Shown: positions 35,238-43,923 of the stretch, piece by piece | How the letters are laid out: the number at the start of each line of letters is the position of its first letter | Position numbering within the stretch: the first letter of the stretch is position 1 | Assembly: GCA_958296075.1 (NCBI GenBank) | Contig: CATQHW010000003.1 | Span: 744,001 to 808,000 of the forward strand | DNA: 64,000 nucleotides | Source: an uncultured Spirochaetia bacterium | GTDB lineage: Bacteria > Spirochaetota > Spirochaetia > SZUA-6 > Bin103 | Direction of reading: 5' to 3' | Made by a program: the position numbers and the translations under genes | Notes under the pieces: model-generated | What the model was told of the DNA's origin: nothing | Database searches by the model: none | Seen by the model: only the letters and a program-made list of their open reading frames with translations

Positions 35238-36479
35238 CTACGCCGGCACCGCGCTGCTGCGTTCCTGCGACGCGGCCGTGCGCCGGTAGAGCCGGTAGAT
35301 GACGATCGCCAGCACGCAGCCGGCGCAGCCGGCGATGAAGATCGGATCGTAGCCCCAGGCGTCGATCGCCGGACCGCCGCCGAAGCCGGCGGCGATGAAG
35401 GCGAGCGCCGCCGCCGTCTCGGTGACGCCGGCCATGGTGGTCCGCCAGCGGGCGGAGACGCTGCTCATGGCGGTGAGCACCAGCGCGGTGCGGGCGATGT
35501 GGGTCAGGCCGTTGAAGCCGACCAGGGTGATGAGCGCGCCGAGCCGGGAGTCGAACAGCGCGATCGGCAGCATGACCAGCGCTACCGCCGCCATGGAACC
35601 GATCAGCGTGCGGTCGGCGCCGAAGCGGCGGATCAGCTCGGCGGAGGCGAGCACCAGCGGGATGGCGAGCGCCATCGACGCCGACCACGCCGTACCGATC
35701 TCCTGCGAGGCGGCGCCCTGCGTCTGATCGAGGAAGACGCTTCCGTAGGTGTACATGATCGCGCCGGGCGTCACCCGCAGCCACATCACCACGAACATCA
35801 CCGCGATCGCCGCCACCGGCACCCGGTCGGCCGGCGACGGCGCCGGTTGGCCGCCACGCGCGGCCGGCTGCGGGCCGACGTCCGCCGCGCGCGAGATCAG
35901 CGCCGGCGCCGGCATGGTGAGCACGCCCACCAGCGCCAGCGTCAGGGCGAACGGCTCGGCGTGTTGCTGGGTGAGCCGCAGCAGGTCGGCCGCCGCGGCC
36001 GACAGGAAGCCGCCGCCCAGGCTGCCGATCAGGCCGCCGCCCATGCCGGTCGCCGCCCACGCCGCATAGGCGCGGCCGTGCGTGCTGGGCGTCGACGCCG
36101 CCATCAGGTAGGGCTGCAGCGCCACCGTGTAGAGGCCCAGCCCCAGCGAGCGGATCAGCAGCGTGACCATGATGAACGGCGTGCGCGCCGCCGGCGGCGC
36201 GAACAGCGCGAGCGGCACCAGCAGGTTGCTCGCCTGTCCCAGGGCCGCGCCCAGCGCCATCGCCGCCCGCGGCCGCATGCGCAGCGGCAATCCGCCGGCG
36301 CCTACGGCCACCGCGCAGGCGGCGTACATGACGACGCTGATCGCGTGCATCCGGCCGACGCCGGCGACGCCGTAGCCCAGACGCAGCAGGAACAGGTTCA
36401 TCACCGCGCTCTGCACGCCGAACACGGTGGTGGCGATCATCAGGTCGGCGCCGAGCACCCACCAGACGTCCCGGCCCAA
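35238..36479 (-). CDS. Major facilitator superfamily transporter
   Basis: 413 aa with 12 hydrophobic segments in two six-helix halves. A central loop is near residues 185-220 (SRAADVGPQPAARGGQPAPS). The first helix is VWWVLGADLMIATTVFGVQS, and MGGGLIGSLGGGFLSA marks helix 5. Most similar in feel to drug/sugar efflux MFS proteins of unknown substrate. The C-terminus ends in TAASQERSSAVPA. Convergent with the aldo/keto reductase gene, 76 bp apart. The upstream neighbour on the same strand is a 2-hydroxyacid dehydrogenase (29 bp), so the two could form an organic-acid operon. Confidence 0.88.
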   Translation of the reverse strand: MGRDVWWVLGADLMIATTVFGVQSAVMNLFLLRLGYGVAGVGRMHAISVVMYAACAVAVGAGGLPLRMRPRAAMALGAALGQASNLLVPLALFAPPAARTPFIMVTLLIRSLGLGLYTVALQPYLMAASTPSTHGRAYAAWAATGMGGGLIGSLGGGFLSAAAADLLRLTQQHAEPFALTLALVGVLTMPAPALISRAADVGPQPAARGGQPAPSPADRVPVAAIAVMFVVMWLRVTPGAIMYTYGSVFLDQTQGAASQEIGTAWSASMALAIPLVLASAELIRRFGADRTLIGSMAAVALVMLPIALFDSRLGALITLVGFNGLTHIARTALVLTAMSSVSARWRTTMAGVTETAAALAFIAAGFGGGPAIDAWGYDPIFIAGCAGCVLAIVIYRLYRRTAASQERSSAVPA

Positions 36480-36508
36480 CCCGGCGGCCGGCGCCGGCGA
36501 ACGAGCGC

Positions 36509-37501
36509 TCAGCGGATTCGGCTGACGACGTTGCGCGGCTCACCGCGCAGGAACGCCAGGATATTGTCGACCGCGCCGCCGTTCAGCAGATCGACCCCTT
36601 CGGGGGTGGTGTCCGCGCAGTGCGGGGTGAGCACCACCTGCTCGCAGGACAACAGCGGGTCGTCCGGGGCGGTCGGCTCCTCCGCGAACACGTCGATGCC
36701 GGCCCCGCCCAGACGGCCGGAGTCGAGCGCGGCCGCCAGCGCGGCGGCGTCGACGATCGGGCCGCGCGCGGTATTGACCAGCAGCGCGCCGGGCCGCATC
36801 CGCGCCAGCTCGCGGGCGCCGATCAGACCGCGCGTCCGGTCCGTGAGCTTGACGTGGATGCTTACCGCGTTGGCGGCGGCCAGCAGCTCGTCCAGTTCCA
36901 GGAAGCGGACCCCCAGCCGCTCCGCGCGCTCCGCCGACGGATGCGGGGTCCAGGCCACCACCTCCATGCCGAGCGCGCGGCCCAGGCGCGCCACGGCGCC
37001 GCCGATGTCGCCGGCGCCGATCACCCCCAGGGTCTTGCCGCGCAGGTAGACCGTATCCCGCCGTTCCCAGCGGCCGGCGCGCATCGACTCCGTAAAGAAG
37101 GCCGCGCGCTTGGCGGCGGCCATCAGCAGCGCCACCGCGTGCTCGGCGACGATCAGGGCGGTGCGGCCGGGCTGGTTGCAGACCAGGATGCCGAGCTCCC
37201 GCGCCGCCGGCAGGTCGATGTTGTCGACGCCGATCGAGCAGGTGGCGATCAGCGCCAGCCGCGGCAGCCGGCGGAGCGCCTCCTCAGGCCACGCCACCTG
37301 CGCCCGCGAGTTGAGGATGATGTCCGCGTCGCGGGCGCGCTCCACCAGCTCCTCCGGACCGCCGGGCAGATCGGTGAAGACGGTGACCCGGTGCGGGTCG
37401 AGCCGGCGCAGGTGCGGGGAGTCGGCGATGTGCGGGGGATGGTCCCCCGGGATCACGACGTGCGCCCGCTCCGGTACGGCGCGCATCGGCTCAGCGCTCA
37501 T
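36509..37501 (-). CDS. D-2-hydroxyacid dehydrogenase (NAD-dependent)
   Basis: 330 aa with the two-domain formate/glycerate dehydrogenase fold. The nucleotide motif is GVIGAGDIGGAVARLGRALG (Gly-rich turn). The substrate Arg lies in LLVNTARGPIVDAAALA, the catalytic Glu in IDVFAEEPT, and the His in LTPHCADTTPE. The early GEFGVLVCNQPG-like segment reads LGILVCNQPGRTALIVAEHA. Reduces 2-keto acids or oxidises D-2-hydroxy acids in the cytoplasm; phosphoglycerate dehydrogenase or glyoxylate/hydroxypyruvate reductase is possible. No ACT domain, so not the full SerA type. Followed by the MFS gene. Confidence 0.92.
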   Translation of the reverse strand: MSAEPMRAVPERAHVVIPGDHPPHIADSPHLRRLDPHRVTVFTDLPGGPEELVERARDADIILNSRAQVAWPEEALRRLPRLALIATCSIGVDNIDLPAARELGILVCNQPGRTALIVAEHAVALLMAAAKRAAFFTESMRAGRWERRDTVYLRGKTLGVIGAGDIGGAVARLGRALGMEVVAWTPHPSAERAERLGVRFLELDELLAAANAVSIHVKLTDRTRGLIGARELARMRPGALLVNTARGPIVDAAALAAALDSGRLGGAGIDVFAEEPTAPDDPLLSCEQVVLTPHCADTTPEGVDLLNGGAVDNILAFLRGEPRNVVSRIR

Positions 37502-37556
37502 CGCGGCGACAACGTAGGGCTTTGGCGGATGCCCGACAAGCTCCCGCGCGCGCCTT

Positions 37557-38429
37557 TCAGGACCAGCGGAGCGGCCGCGCGTCCTCCGCGTTCATGCCGA
37601 GCGCGCCGCGCAGGCGCTCGAACCGCTCGCGCGGCGCACCGCGCCAGCGCAGGTCGTCGAGGGACTCCGCGATCGGCACGTCGGTCACCAGGGTCGCGAG
37701 CCGTTTGTAGAGCAGCGCCCGGTCCCGATCCCCGTTCAGGCTGCGCGCCAGCGCTTCCGCGCCGCGCGGCCGCACCAGCCACCGTTCATGATCGGCGGGG
37801 ATCGCCTCGATGCTGCCGTAGCGGGACAGCATCGAAGCCGCCGAACGGGCGCCCCAGCGCGGTATCCCCGGCAGCCCGTCGGCGCCGTCGCCGACCAGTG
37901 CCAGGTAGTCGGGGACGGCGGCCGGCGGCACCCCGAAGCGCTCCCGCACGCCGGCCTCGTCGCGGCTCATGCGCCGGATGCGGTCGAAGGTGACGATGTG
38001 GGCGCCGTCCACCACCTGCGCCAGGTCCTTGTCCGGCGAGCAGATCACCACCTGTTCGACGACCGGCGACGCGGCGTAGCGCAGCGCCGCGGTGGCCAGG
38101 GCGTCGTCGGCCTCGTACTCGATCATCGGCCAAGTGACGATGCCGAGCGCCCGGGCGGCGTCCTCGGCCGGGCCGAACTGGGCCAGCAACTCCGCCGGCA
38201 CGCCGGCGCTCGACTTGTACGGCGGGAACAGGCGATTGCGGAACGATTCGATGACGTGGTCGAACGCGCAGGCGACGTGGGTCACCTCGCGCTGCCGCAG
38301 CAGGCCGGCGAGCGAACGCAGCAACCCCACCACCGCGCCCACCTCCTGTCCCGACGGCGCGCGCCGGGACGGAGCGCCGTGGTAGGCGCGGAACAGCTCG
38401 AACGTGCCGTCGACCAGGTGGACGAGCAT
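37557..38429 (-). CDS. 5'-3' exonuclease (Pol I N-domain/T5 FEN-like), stand-alone
   Basis: 290 aa with the FEN fold: VHLVDGTFELFRAYHG (first acidic motif), ACAFDHVIESFRNRLFPPYK (arch region and conserved Arg/Lys), IEYEADDALATAA, VVICSPDKDLAQVV, and the helix-hairpin-helix LVGDGADGLPGIPRWGARSA. It removes 5' flaps and RNA primers. It is shorter than the E. coli Pol I nuclease domain only by loops and carries no polymerase domain. Separate ORFs of this type are common in bacteria. Minus strand, 55 bp from the dehydrogenase gene. Confidence 0.9.
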   Translation of the reverse strand: MLVHLVDGTFELFRAYHGAPSRRAPSGQEVGAVVGLLRSLAGLLRQREVTHVACAFDHVIESFRNRLFPPYKSSAGVPAELLAQFGPAEDAARALGIVTWPMIEYEADDALATAALRYAASPVVEQVVICSPDKDLAQVVDGAHIVTFDRIRRMSRDEAGVRERFGVPPAAVPDYLALVGDGADGLPGIPRWGARSAASMLSRYGSIEAIPADHERWLVRPRGAEALARSLNGDRDRALLYKRLATLVTDVPIAESLDDLRWRGAPRERFERLRGALGMNAEDARPLRWS

Positions 38430-38484
38430 CGGAGTGCCGGATCAGGGTGGCCGGATCGAGATCTGGCGGATCGGGGAGGTACCC

Positions 38485-39072
38485 TTACCACCACCCCATC
38501 TTGTTACGCAGCGCGTTGACGTGGGCGATGTGGTGGCGGCCGTGCCACGAGTAGATCTGCACGATCCAACTGATGGTGATCACGCCGTGTTCCGGGTGGT
38601 TCAGCGTACGCTTGAACGCCTCTCCGTCCAGGGCGCGCAGCGCGACCACCCAGCGGGCGTGCAGCGCCTCCAGCAGGCTCATGGACGACTCGATCGGCGC
38701 TGCCGAGGCGTCCGGTAGCTCGGCCCACAAGGCTTGGTCGTAGGGCTTGATGGTCGGCTCGTCCTCCGTCAGAGCCAGCTTGGTCCGCACGTAGGCGTTC
38801 AGGTGGCTGTCGGCCAGATGGTGCACGACCTGTCGCACGGTCCAGCCGTCCGGCCGGTAGGGGGTGTCGAGCTGGCGCTCGGATAGATCCTGCACCAGAG
38901 CGCGCATCTCGCCGGGAACCGCGCCGATCTGGTCGACCCAGCCCTTGTGCTTGGCGCGCGAGGGCTGCGGGTCTTCCTCGAACCGGCCGATTGGAAACCG
39001 GACGTTCTCCAACCGCGCGTCGCCGAGCGACGTACCTTCGGTCGTAGTCGTATCGTTTACGTAGTCTTCCAC
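38485..39072 (-). CDS. YfiT/DinB-family metal-dependent transferase-like protein
   Basis: 195 aa; GTG start, with MEDYVNDTTTTEGTSLGDAR as a non-conserved head. The DinB-like four-helix core starts at RFPIGRFE. The metal ligands are probably His in VHHLADSHLNAY and WHGRHHIAHVN; the latter is a diagnostic YfiT/BstA ending. In Firmicutes YfiT uses bacillithiol. In other bacteria the thiol cofactor is unknown, so the precise reaction is left open. Adjacent genes on the same strand are spaced 55 bp apart and look unrelated. Confidence 0.82.
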   Translation of the reverse strand: MEDYVNDTTTTEGTSLGDARLENVRFPIGRFEEDPQPSRAKHKGWVDQIGAVPGEMRALVQDLSERQLDTPYRPDGWTVRQVVHHLADSHLNAYVRTKLALTEDEPTIKPYDQALWAELPDASAAPIESSMSLLEALHARWVVALRALDGEAFKRTLNHPEHGVITISWIVQIYSWHGRHHIAHVNALRNKMGWW

Positions 39073-39132
39073 TGCTGAGCGTTATACCGCCGCAAGGGCC
39101 TTTCCGTCGAGCCATGCTACCGTCGGGCCGCC

Positions 39133-40236
39133 ATGGCACACCTGTTTGGACGGACCTACACGCGGGAAGAGCTGCTCGATCTGGTCGGCGACATGAGTCA
39201 GGTCGCGGGCGTGCGGCGCGCGGAGCTGGTCGAGGGCAACGAGCGCGGCGCCGGACTGATCGAGATCGCCAACGCCTCGGGCCTCTCCTGTTCACTGCTC
39301 CCGGGCCGCGCCCTGGACATCGCCTCCGCCTCGTACCGGGGCATGTCGCTCTGCTTTCGCGGCAACACCGGCGACGTGGGGCCGGCCTTCTACGAGCCGC
39401 CGGGGTACGGGTGGATGCGCGGCTTCTTCGGCGGTCTGCTCACCACCTGCGGCATGACCTTCGTAGGCCATCCGGAGGTCGACTCGGAGGAGGAGGACGA
39501 GGAGTTGGGCCTGCACGGGCGCCTTTCGTTCCTGCCGGCCAAGCAGGTGCGCGCCGGCGGCCGCTGGCAGGGCGATGACTACGTCCTGGAGGCCGAGGGC
39601 CGGATCCGCGAGGCGGTGGTGTTCGGCACCTGCCTGGAGATGTCGCGCACCGTGTCGACCACGCTGGGGGAACGGAGCATCCGCATCCACGATCGGGTGG
39701 AGAACCTGGCCGCGGAGCGGTCGCCGCTGATGATCCTGTACCACATGAACCCCGGGTTCCCGCTTCTGGATGCCGGCGCCCGCCTGCTGGTCCGCAGCGA
39801 GCGCTCCACGCGGTGGCGGGACGATCGGGAGGTAGGGCCGGAGGTGTACGCGGCCGCCGCTCCGCCGCGGCCGGGCGCCGGCGACGTGGTGTACGTGCAC
39901 CGGCCGATCGCCGACGCCGGCGGCATGGCGACCGCGGCGTTCGTCAACGAGCGGCTCGGCCTGGGACTCCGGTTTCGGTTTCCGGTGGCGGAGGTGCCGC
40001 TGCTGACGCAGTGGCAGCGCTTCGCGACCCGCACGTACGTCACCGGCATCGAACCGGGCAACTGCAGCCCGCTCGGCCGCGCCTGGAACCGCGCCAACGG
40101 CTACCTCCAGCACGTCGAGCCGGGCGAGGTTCGCGAGTTCCACGTGGAGATCGCGGTGCTGGACGGCGCCGACGAGCTGGCTGCCGCCGAGCGCGAGATC
40201 GATGCAACGGACGGTGCGCGGCGCCGGGCCGTCTGA
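39133..40236 (+). CDS. DUF4432 family, aldose-1-epimerase-like protein
   Basis: 367 aa starting MAHLFGRTYTREELLDLVGD. Features of the DUF4432/galactose mutarotase superfamily are LSCSLLPGRALDIASASYRG, GFFGGLLTTCGM, ELGLHGRLSFLPA, LYHMNPGFPLL and CSPLGRAWNRANGY, followed by a beta-rich end. Probably a cytoplasmic sugar-anomer or sugar-modifying enzyme. Related proteins are often found with sugar-acid and sugar-uptake genes, in line with the neighbours here. The ATG fits the family start; divergent from the YfiT gene with 60 bp between. Confidence 0.88.
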   Translation: MAHLFGRTYTREELLDLVGDMSQVAGVRRAELVEGNERGAGLIEIANASGLSCSLLPGRALDIASASYRGMSLCFRGNTGDVGPAFYEPPGYGWMRGFFGGLLTTCGMTFVGHPEVDSEEEDEELGLHGRLSFLPAKQVRAGGRWQGDDYVLEAEGRIREAVVFGTCLEMSRTVSTTLGERSIRIHDRVENLAAERSPLMILYHMNPGFPLLDAGARLLVRSERSTRWRDDREVGPEVYAAAAPPRPGAGDVVYVHRPIADAGGMATAAFVNERLGLGLRFRFPVAEVPLLTQWQRFATRTYVTGIEPGNCSPLGRAWNRANGYLQHVEPGEVREFHVEIAVLDGADELAAAEREIDATDGARRRAV

Positions 40237-40261
40237 CCGGCGGATCGCTCCGCCGGCCTGC

Positions 40262-41650
40262 TCAGAGGCGGGCGCCGGCGATCGGCAGGCCGGCCGCGCT
40301 GAGGCCGGCGTGGCCGTTGCGGCGGTGACCGCCGTGCGCGCGCACCTTTTCGATCTGCGCGCCCAACGACCGATACACCGTCAGGACGTCCGGGTAGCGG
40401 CGGCGCAGGATGTCGGTGCCGTGGATGACGGTCTCGGCCGGATCGGCCAGCGCGGCAAGGAACAGCGCCTTCACCGACTGGATCACCTCCGGCGGCGTGA
40501 CCTCGCCGCCACGGAAGCGCGCCGGCTCCTCCGGCACCACGACCCGCTGCGAGTCGATCACCTCGATGTCCGCGCCGAGCTGATTGAGCTGGTGGACGAA
40601 GCTCAGCCCGTGCTCGTACATCCAGTTCTGGAACAGGATGCGGCCGTTCATCTTGCACGCCAGGGAGACCATCACCGGCAGCACGTCGGTGGGGAATCCC
40701 GGCCACGGGCGCACGGCCAGCTTCGGCAGCCCGTCCGCGGCCGACGGCAGCAGCTCCGCGTTCAGGAACAGCTCGCCGGTGCCGTCGGCGATCAGGTCGG
40801 GGCCGTCCGGCGTGATGTCGATGCCGAATCGCTCGAACCAGTCGATCAGCCCGGTCATGATGTCCGGCAGGTTGGCGCCGCGGATGCGTATCCGGCCGCC
40901 GGTCATGCCGGCCGCGACGATGAACCCGGAGATGTCGACGTGGTCGGGGGACGGGCGGAAATCGACGGTCGTCGAGCGGCCGTCGATGCCGCCGGTCACG
41001 GTCACCCGGTTGGTGTTGATGCCGGCGATCTGCGCCCCCTGGTCGCACAGCAGGTCGAGCAGGTCGCGCACGTGCGGCTCGCAGGCGGCGTCGATGATCT
41101 CCACGGTCGTGCCGGTGCCGGCGGCGTACATGGCGATGTTCTCAGTGGCGGTGACGCTGGCCTCCGGGAGCCAGACGGTGCGGCTGGGGCGTCCCCCGCG
41201 CGGTGCGGTGAAGCGCAGGTAGCCGCCGACCTCCTCGACCGCGGCGCCGAGCGTGCGGAACGCCGCGATATGGGTCTCCAGCGCGCGTTGTCCGAGCCGG
41301 CAGCCGCCCGGCATCGGCAGTTCGGCCACGCCGAAGCGGGCCAGCAGCGGGCCGGCGAACAGCACCGGCGCCCGAAACCGGGAGCCCAGATCGGCGTCGA
41401 CCCGATACGACGTCACGGGCCGGCAGTCGATCGTCACGTCGCAGCCGTCCTCTTCGACGACGGCTCCCCAGTGGCGGTAGATCGACAGAAAGGTCTCCAC
41501 GTCGCTGGTCGCCGGCAGATCGCGAAAGCGCACCGGGCCGTTGCACATCACCGCGACCGGCAGCGCCGCCATCAGAGAGTTCTTGTTCTGGATCGGCAGC
41601 ACGGTCCCGCTCAGCCGGTGACCGCCTACGATCCGGTAGGTCCCGTTCAT
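40262..41650 (-). CDS. murA: UDP-N-acetylglucosamine 1-carboxyvinyltransferase
   Basis: 462 aa with the EPT fold. The start MNGTYRIVGGHRLSGTVLPI matches the family; longer in-frame starts read through non-conserved sequence. The catalytic Cys is in LPMPGGCRLGQRALETH (Cys117, equal to E. coli Cys115). PIQNKNSLMAALPV provides the Lys-Asn pair near residues 23-24. It transfers enolpyruvate from PEP to UDP-GlcNAc, the first committed step of peptidoglycan synthesis; Cys at this site also predicts fosfomycin sensitivity. The SLGAQIEKVRAH ending is typical. The MurA-typical GENALM segment is replaced by a divergent loop, so a second murA elsewhere is possible. Confidence 0.9.
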   Translation of the reverse strand: MNGTYRIVGGHRLSGTVLPIQNKNSLMAALPVAVMCNGPVRFRDLPATSDVETFLSIYRHWGAVVEEDGCDVTIDCRPVTSYRVDADLGSRFRAPVLFAGPLLARFGVAELPMPGGCRLGQRALETHIAAFRTLGAAVEEVGGYLRFTAPRGGRPSRTVWLPEASVTATENIAMYAAGTGTTVEIIDAACEPHVRDLLDLLCDQGAQIAGINTNRVTVTGGIDGRSTTVDFRPSPDHVDISGFIVAAGMTGGRIRIRGANLPDIMTGLIDWFERFGIDITPDGPDLIADGTGELFLNAELLPSAADGLPKLAVRPWPGFPTDVLPVMVSLACKMNGRILFQNWMYEHGLSFVHQLNQLGADIEVIDSQRVVVPEEPARFRGGEVTPPEVIQSVKALFLAALADPAETVIHGTDILRRRYPDVLTVYRSLGAQIEKVRAHGGHRRNGHAGLSAAGLPIAGARL

Positions 41651-41897
41651 GGTGCTCCCTTCAGCAGGGTAAGCTGCCATCGTACCGTGATTTGCGTAGA
41701 CGGCACAACGGGCGTGCGAAAGGCCGGTCGCGGCGGTTCCCGTCGCGGCCGGTCGCGAATGAAGTAGCATGTCCCCCCCTTGGATTCGATTATCGGCAGC
41801 AATCGCGGCAAGCTGTTGCCCGGCGCCGGGCGTCCCTTTCGATCGGCCGTCGGCGGCGGCGCGTAAGAACCGCCGGCCCCGGTCGATCCAGACGGCG

Positions 41898-43109
41898 ATG
41901 TCCACGCCTCAGTCGCGCCGGGCGAGCGCACCGCTCGCCATCGTCTTCTCCCTGATCCTGGCCGTCGCCGGGATCACGACCGCAGGCGCCGGCGGCGAGC
42001 CGGAAGCGGCCATGCCGGCGCCGGCCGGCAGCGTGGCGCTGCTGCCGGAGGAATCGCCGCCACCGGGCGCGGCGCGCCAGTTCAGCACCGACTTCGGCCG
42101 GCACACGATACCCTATGCGCAGATCCTCTCCGGCGGGCCGCCCAAGGACGGCATCCCCGCGGTCGACGCGCCGCAGTACCTGTCGGTCGCCCAGGCCGAC
42201 GACTGGCTGGAGCCGCGCGAGCCGGTCGCGGTCATCGAGGCCGGCGGGCTGGTGCGCGCCTACCCGATCCAGGTGCTCACCTGGCACGAGATCGTCAACG
42301 ACCGGCTCGGCGACCTGCCGGTGACCGTGACCTTCTGCCCGCTCTGCAACACCGCGATCGCCTTCGACCGGCGGTTCGACGACCGCGTGCTCGACTTCGG
42401 CACCACCGGGCGGCTGCACTACAGCAATCTCATCATGTACGACCGGCAGACCGAGACGTGGTGGCAACAGGCGACCGGCGAGGCGATCGCCGGCCTCTAC
42501 GCCGGCAGCCGGCTCCGCTTCGTGCCGCTGGCGATGGTCAGCTGGGAGGACTTCAAGGCCGCCTTTCCCGACGGCGACGTCGTGTCGAGCCAGACCGGTT
42601 ACGGCCGCCGGTACGGCGTCAATCCGTATCAGGGCTACGACCGGCCCGGCAACGCGCCGTTCCTGTACTTCGGTCCGACCACCCCGTCCGCGCTGCCGCA
42701 GATGGCGCGGGTGCTGACGATCGAGCTGGGCGGCGAGGCGGTCGCCTACCCCTACGACCTGCTGCAGGAGCGGCGCGTCGTGAACGACCGGGTCGGCGGC
42801 ACGCCGGTGGCGGTGCTGTGGTCGGCAGGCACCGCGTCGGCGCTCGACCATCCGGTGATCGCCTCCGGCCGCGACGTAGGCGCCGCGGTCCCCTTCTCCC
42901 GTCAGGCCGGCGACCGGCTGCTGGAGTTCGAGCTGCGCGGCGGGCAGATCGTCGACACCGCCACCGGCTCGGTCTGGAACCATCTGGGCCGGGCGGTGGC
43001 CGGCGAGCTCGCCGGCGCGCAACTGACGCCGGTCGTGGGCGTGAACCACTTCTGGTTCTCCTGGGCCGCCTTTCGTCCGGAGACGCGGGTGTTCGGCGCT
43101 GGGCGGTAG
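41898..43109 (+). CDS. DUF3179 domain-containing protein, exported
   Basis: 403 aa from ATG 41898. Residues ~10-33 are hydrophobic (APLAIVFSLILAVAGITTAG), a signal or anchor. The DUF3179 core has WHEIVNDRLGDLPVTVTFCP then LCNTAIAF, with the conserved CPLC motif, plus YDRQTETWWQQATGEAI and FPDGDVVSSQTGYGRRYGVN. The family function is not settled. A longer in-frame start at 41769 would add 43 residues with no family resemblance, so it is not preferred. The Uma2 gene begins 14 bp after its stop. Confidence 0.87.
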   Translation: MSTPQSRRASAPLAIVFSLILAVAGITTAGAGGEPEAAMPAPAGSVALLPEESPPPGAARQFSTDFGRHTIPYAQILSGGPPKDGIPAVDAPQYLSVAQADDWLEPREPVAVIEAGGLVRAYPIQVLTWHEIVNDRLGDLPVTVTFCPLCNTAIAFDRRFDDRVLDFGTTGRLHYSNLIMYDRQTETWWQQATGEAIAGLYAGSRLRFVPLAMVSWEDFKAAFPDGDVVSSQTGYGRRYGVNPYQGYDRPGNAPFLYFGPTTPSALPQMARVLTIELGGEAVAYPYDLLQERRVVNDRVGGTPVAVLWSAGTASALDHPVIASGRDVGAAVPFSRQAGDRLLEFELRGGQIVDTATGSVWNHLGRAVAGELAGAQLTPVVGVNHFWFSWAAFRPETRVFGAGR

Positions 43110-43123
43110 CGGAGGAAGGGTTG

Positions 43124-43840
43124 ATGAGCGGTATGGTGGTCTCTGCGGTCGCCCAGGAGATCGACTACCCCACCACCGACGGGCAGCCGATGGCGGAAAC
43201 GGACGCGCAGGGAATCCCGTTGATGAACGCCTTAATCGGGCTGCGAGACCACTTCCGCCGGCGCCAGGACGTGTACGTATCGGGCAACCTGTTGATCTAC
43301 TACGAAGCAGGGAACGTGAACGCGTCGGTAGCGCCGGACGTGTTCGTGGTAGTGGGAGTGCCGAACCATGCGCGGGACACGTACAAGCTGTGGGAAGAGG
43401 GGAAGGCACCGGACTTCGTGCTGGAGATCACCTCGCCGAGCACGCGCGCGAGGGACCAGACGGAGAAGCGGGCGTTGTACGAGCGGCTGGGGGTGGAGGA
43501 GTACTGGCGGTACGACCCGACGGGAGATTACCTGGACCCGCCGCTGAGCGGGCTGTGTCTGTCCGGCGGAGAGTACGCGGCGCTGGGGCCGCGCCGGCTG
43601 GCGGACGGGACGCTGGCGCTGCGCAGCCGGGCGCTGGGCCTGGAGCTGCGAATCGAAGGGGCTGAGTTGCGGTTCTTCGACCCGCCGACCGGCGAGTACG
43701 TGCTGACGCTCACGGAGAGCAACGAGGAGCGGCTGCGCGCTGAAGCACGGCTCGCGCGAGAAGCGGCGGCGCGGCGCGCGGCGGAGGCGCGAGTAGCGGA
43801 ACTGGAGGCGTTGCTGAGCCGGCGAAGAGAAGATGTGTGA
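43124..43840 (+). CDS. Uma2-family putative endonuclease (type A copy 1)
   Basis: 238 aa. PD-(D/E)xK-type Uma2 core: SVAPDVFVVVGVP, then KAPDFVLEITSPSTRARDQ, KRALYERLGVEEYWRYDPTG. A C-terminal tail of charged, Ala/Glu/Arg-rich helix (residues ~190-238, ARLAREAAARRAAEARVAEL then EALL) would form a coiled coil. Ribosome-binding site GGAGGAAGGG with ATG at 43124; the same leader precedes the three copies at 59.9-61.7 kb. In this copy the tail lacks the QRAEQER heptads seen there. Uma2 proteins are abundant in some lineages; restriction or DNA-repair functions have been suggested, but a biological role is not established. Confidence 0.87.
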   Translation: MSGMVVSAVAQEIDYPTTDGQPMAETDAQGIPLMNALIGLRDHFRRRQDVYVSGNLLIYYEAGNVNASVAPDVFVVVGVPNHARDTYKLWEEGKAPDFVLEITSPSTRARDQTEKRALYERLGVEEYWRYDPTGDYLDPPLSGLCLSGGEYAALGPRRLADGTLALRSRALGLELRIEGAELRFFDPPTGEYVLTLTESNEERLRAEARLAREAAARRAAEARVAELEALLSRRREDV

Positions 43841-43849
43841 CGACCGTCA

Positions 43850-43867
43850 ACGGCGTGGTACCGCCGT
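43850..43867 (+). terminator. Conserved short hairpin after Uma2 copy 1
   Basis: ACGGCG and CGCCGT flank TGGTAC in an 18-base inverted repeat. The same block follows the Uma2 copies ending at 60690 (hairpin 60700-60717) and 62445 (62455-62472), and a variant follows the broken copy at 52086. It may be a weak terminator or just part of the duplicated unit; there is no following T-run. Confidence 0.4.
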
Positions 43868-43923
43868 CGCTTCATCCGCCAGCCTGGGCGCGACCACGCA
43901 CTGAGTCTACCGGAGGATTGAGC

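Noticed and set aside
40262..41650. Assigning the EPT protein to AroA (EPSP synthase)
   Set aside because: The catalytic Cys motif GGCRLGQR and the family start are specific to MurA.
42458..43123. Upstream extension of the first Uma2 gene by 222 codons
   Set aside because: It lies out of frame over the DUF3179 gene; the start at 43124 has a strong ribosome-binding site and matches the other copies.
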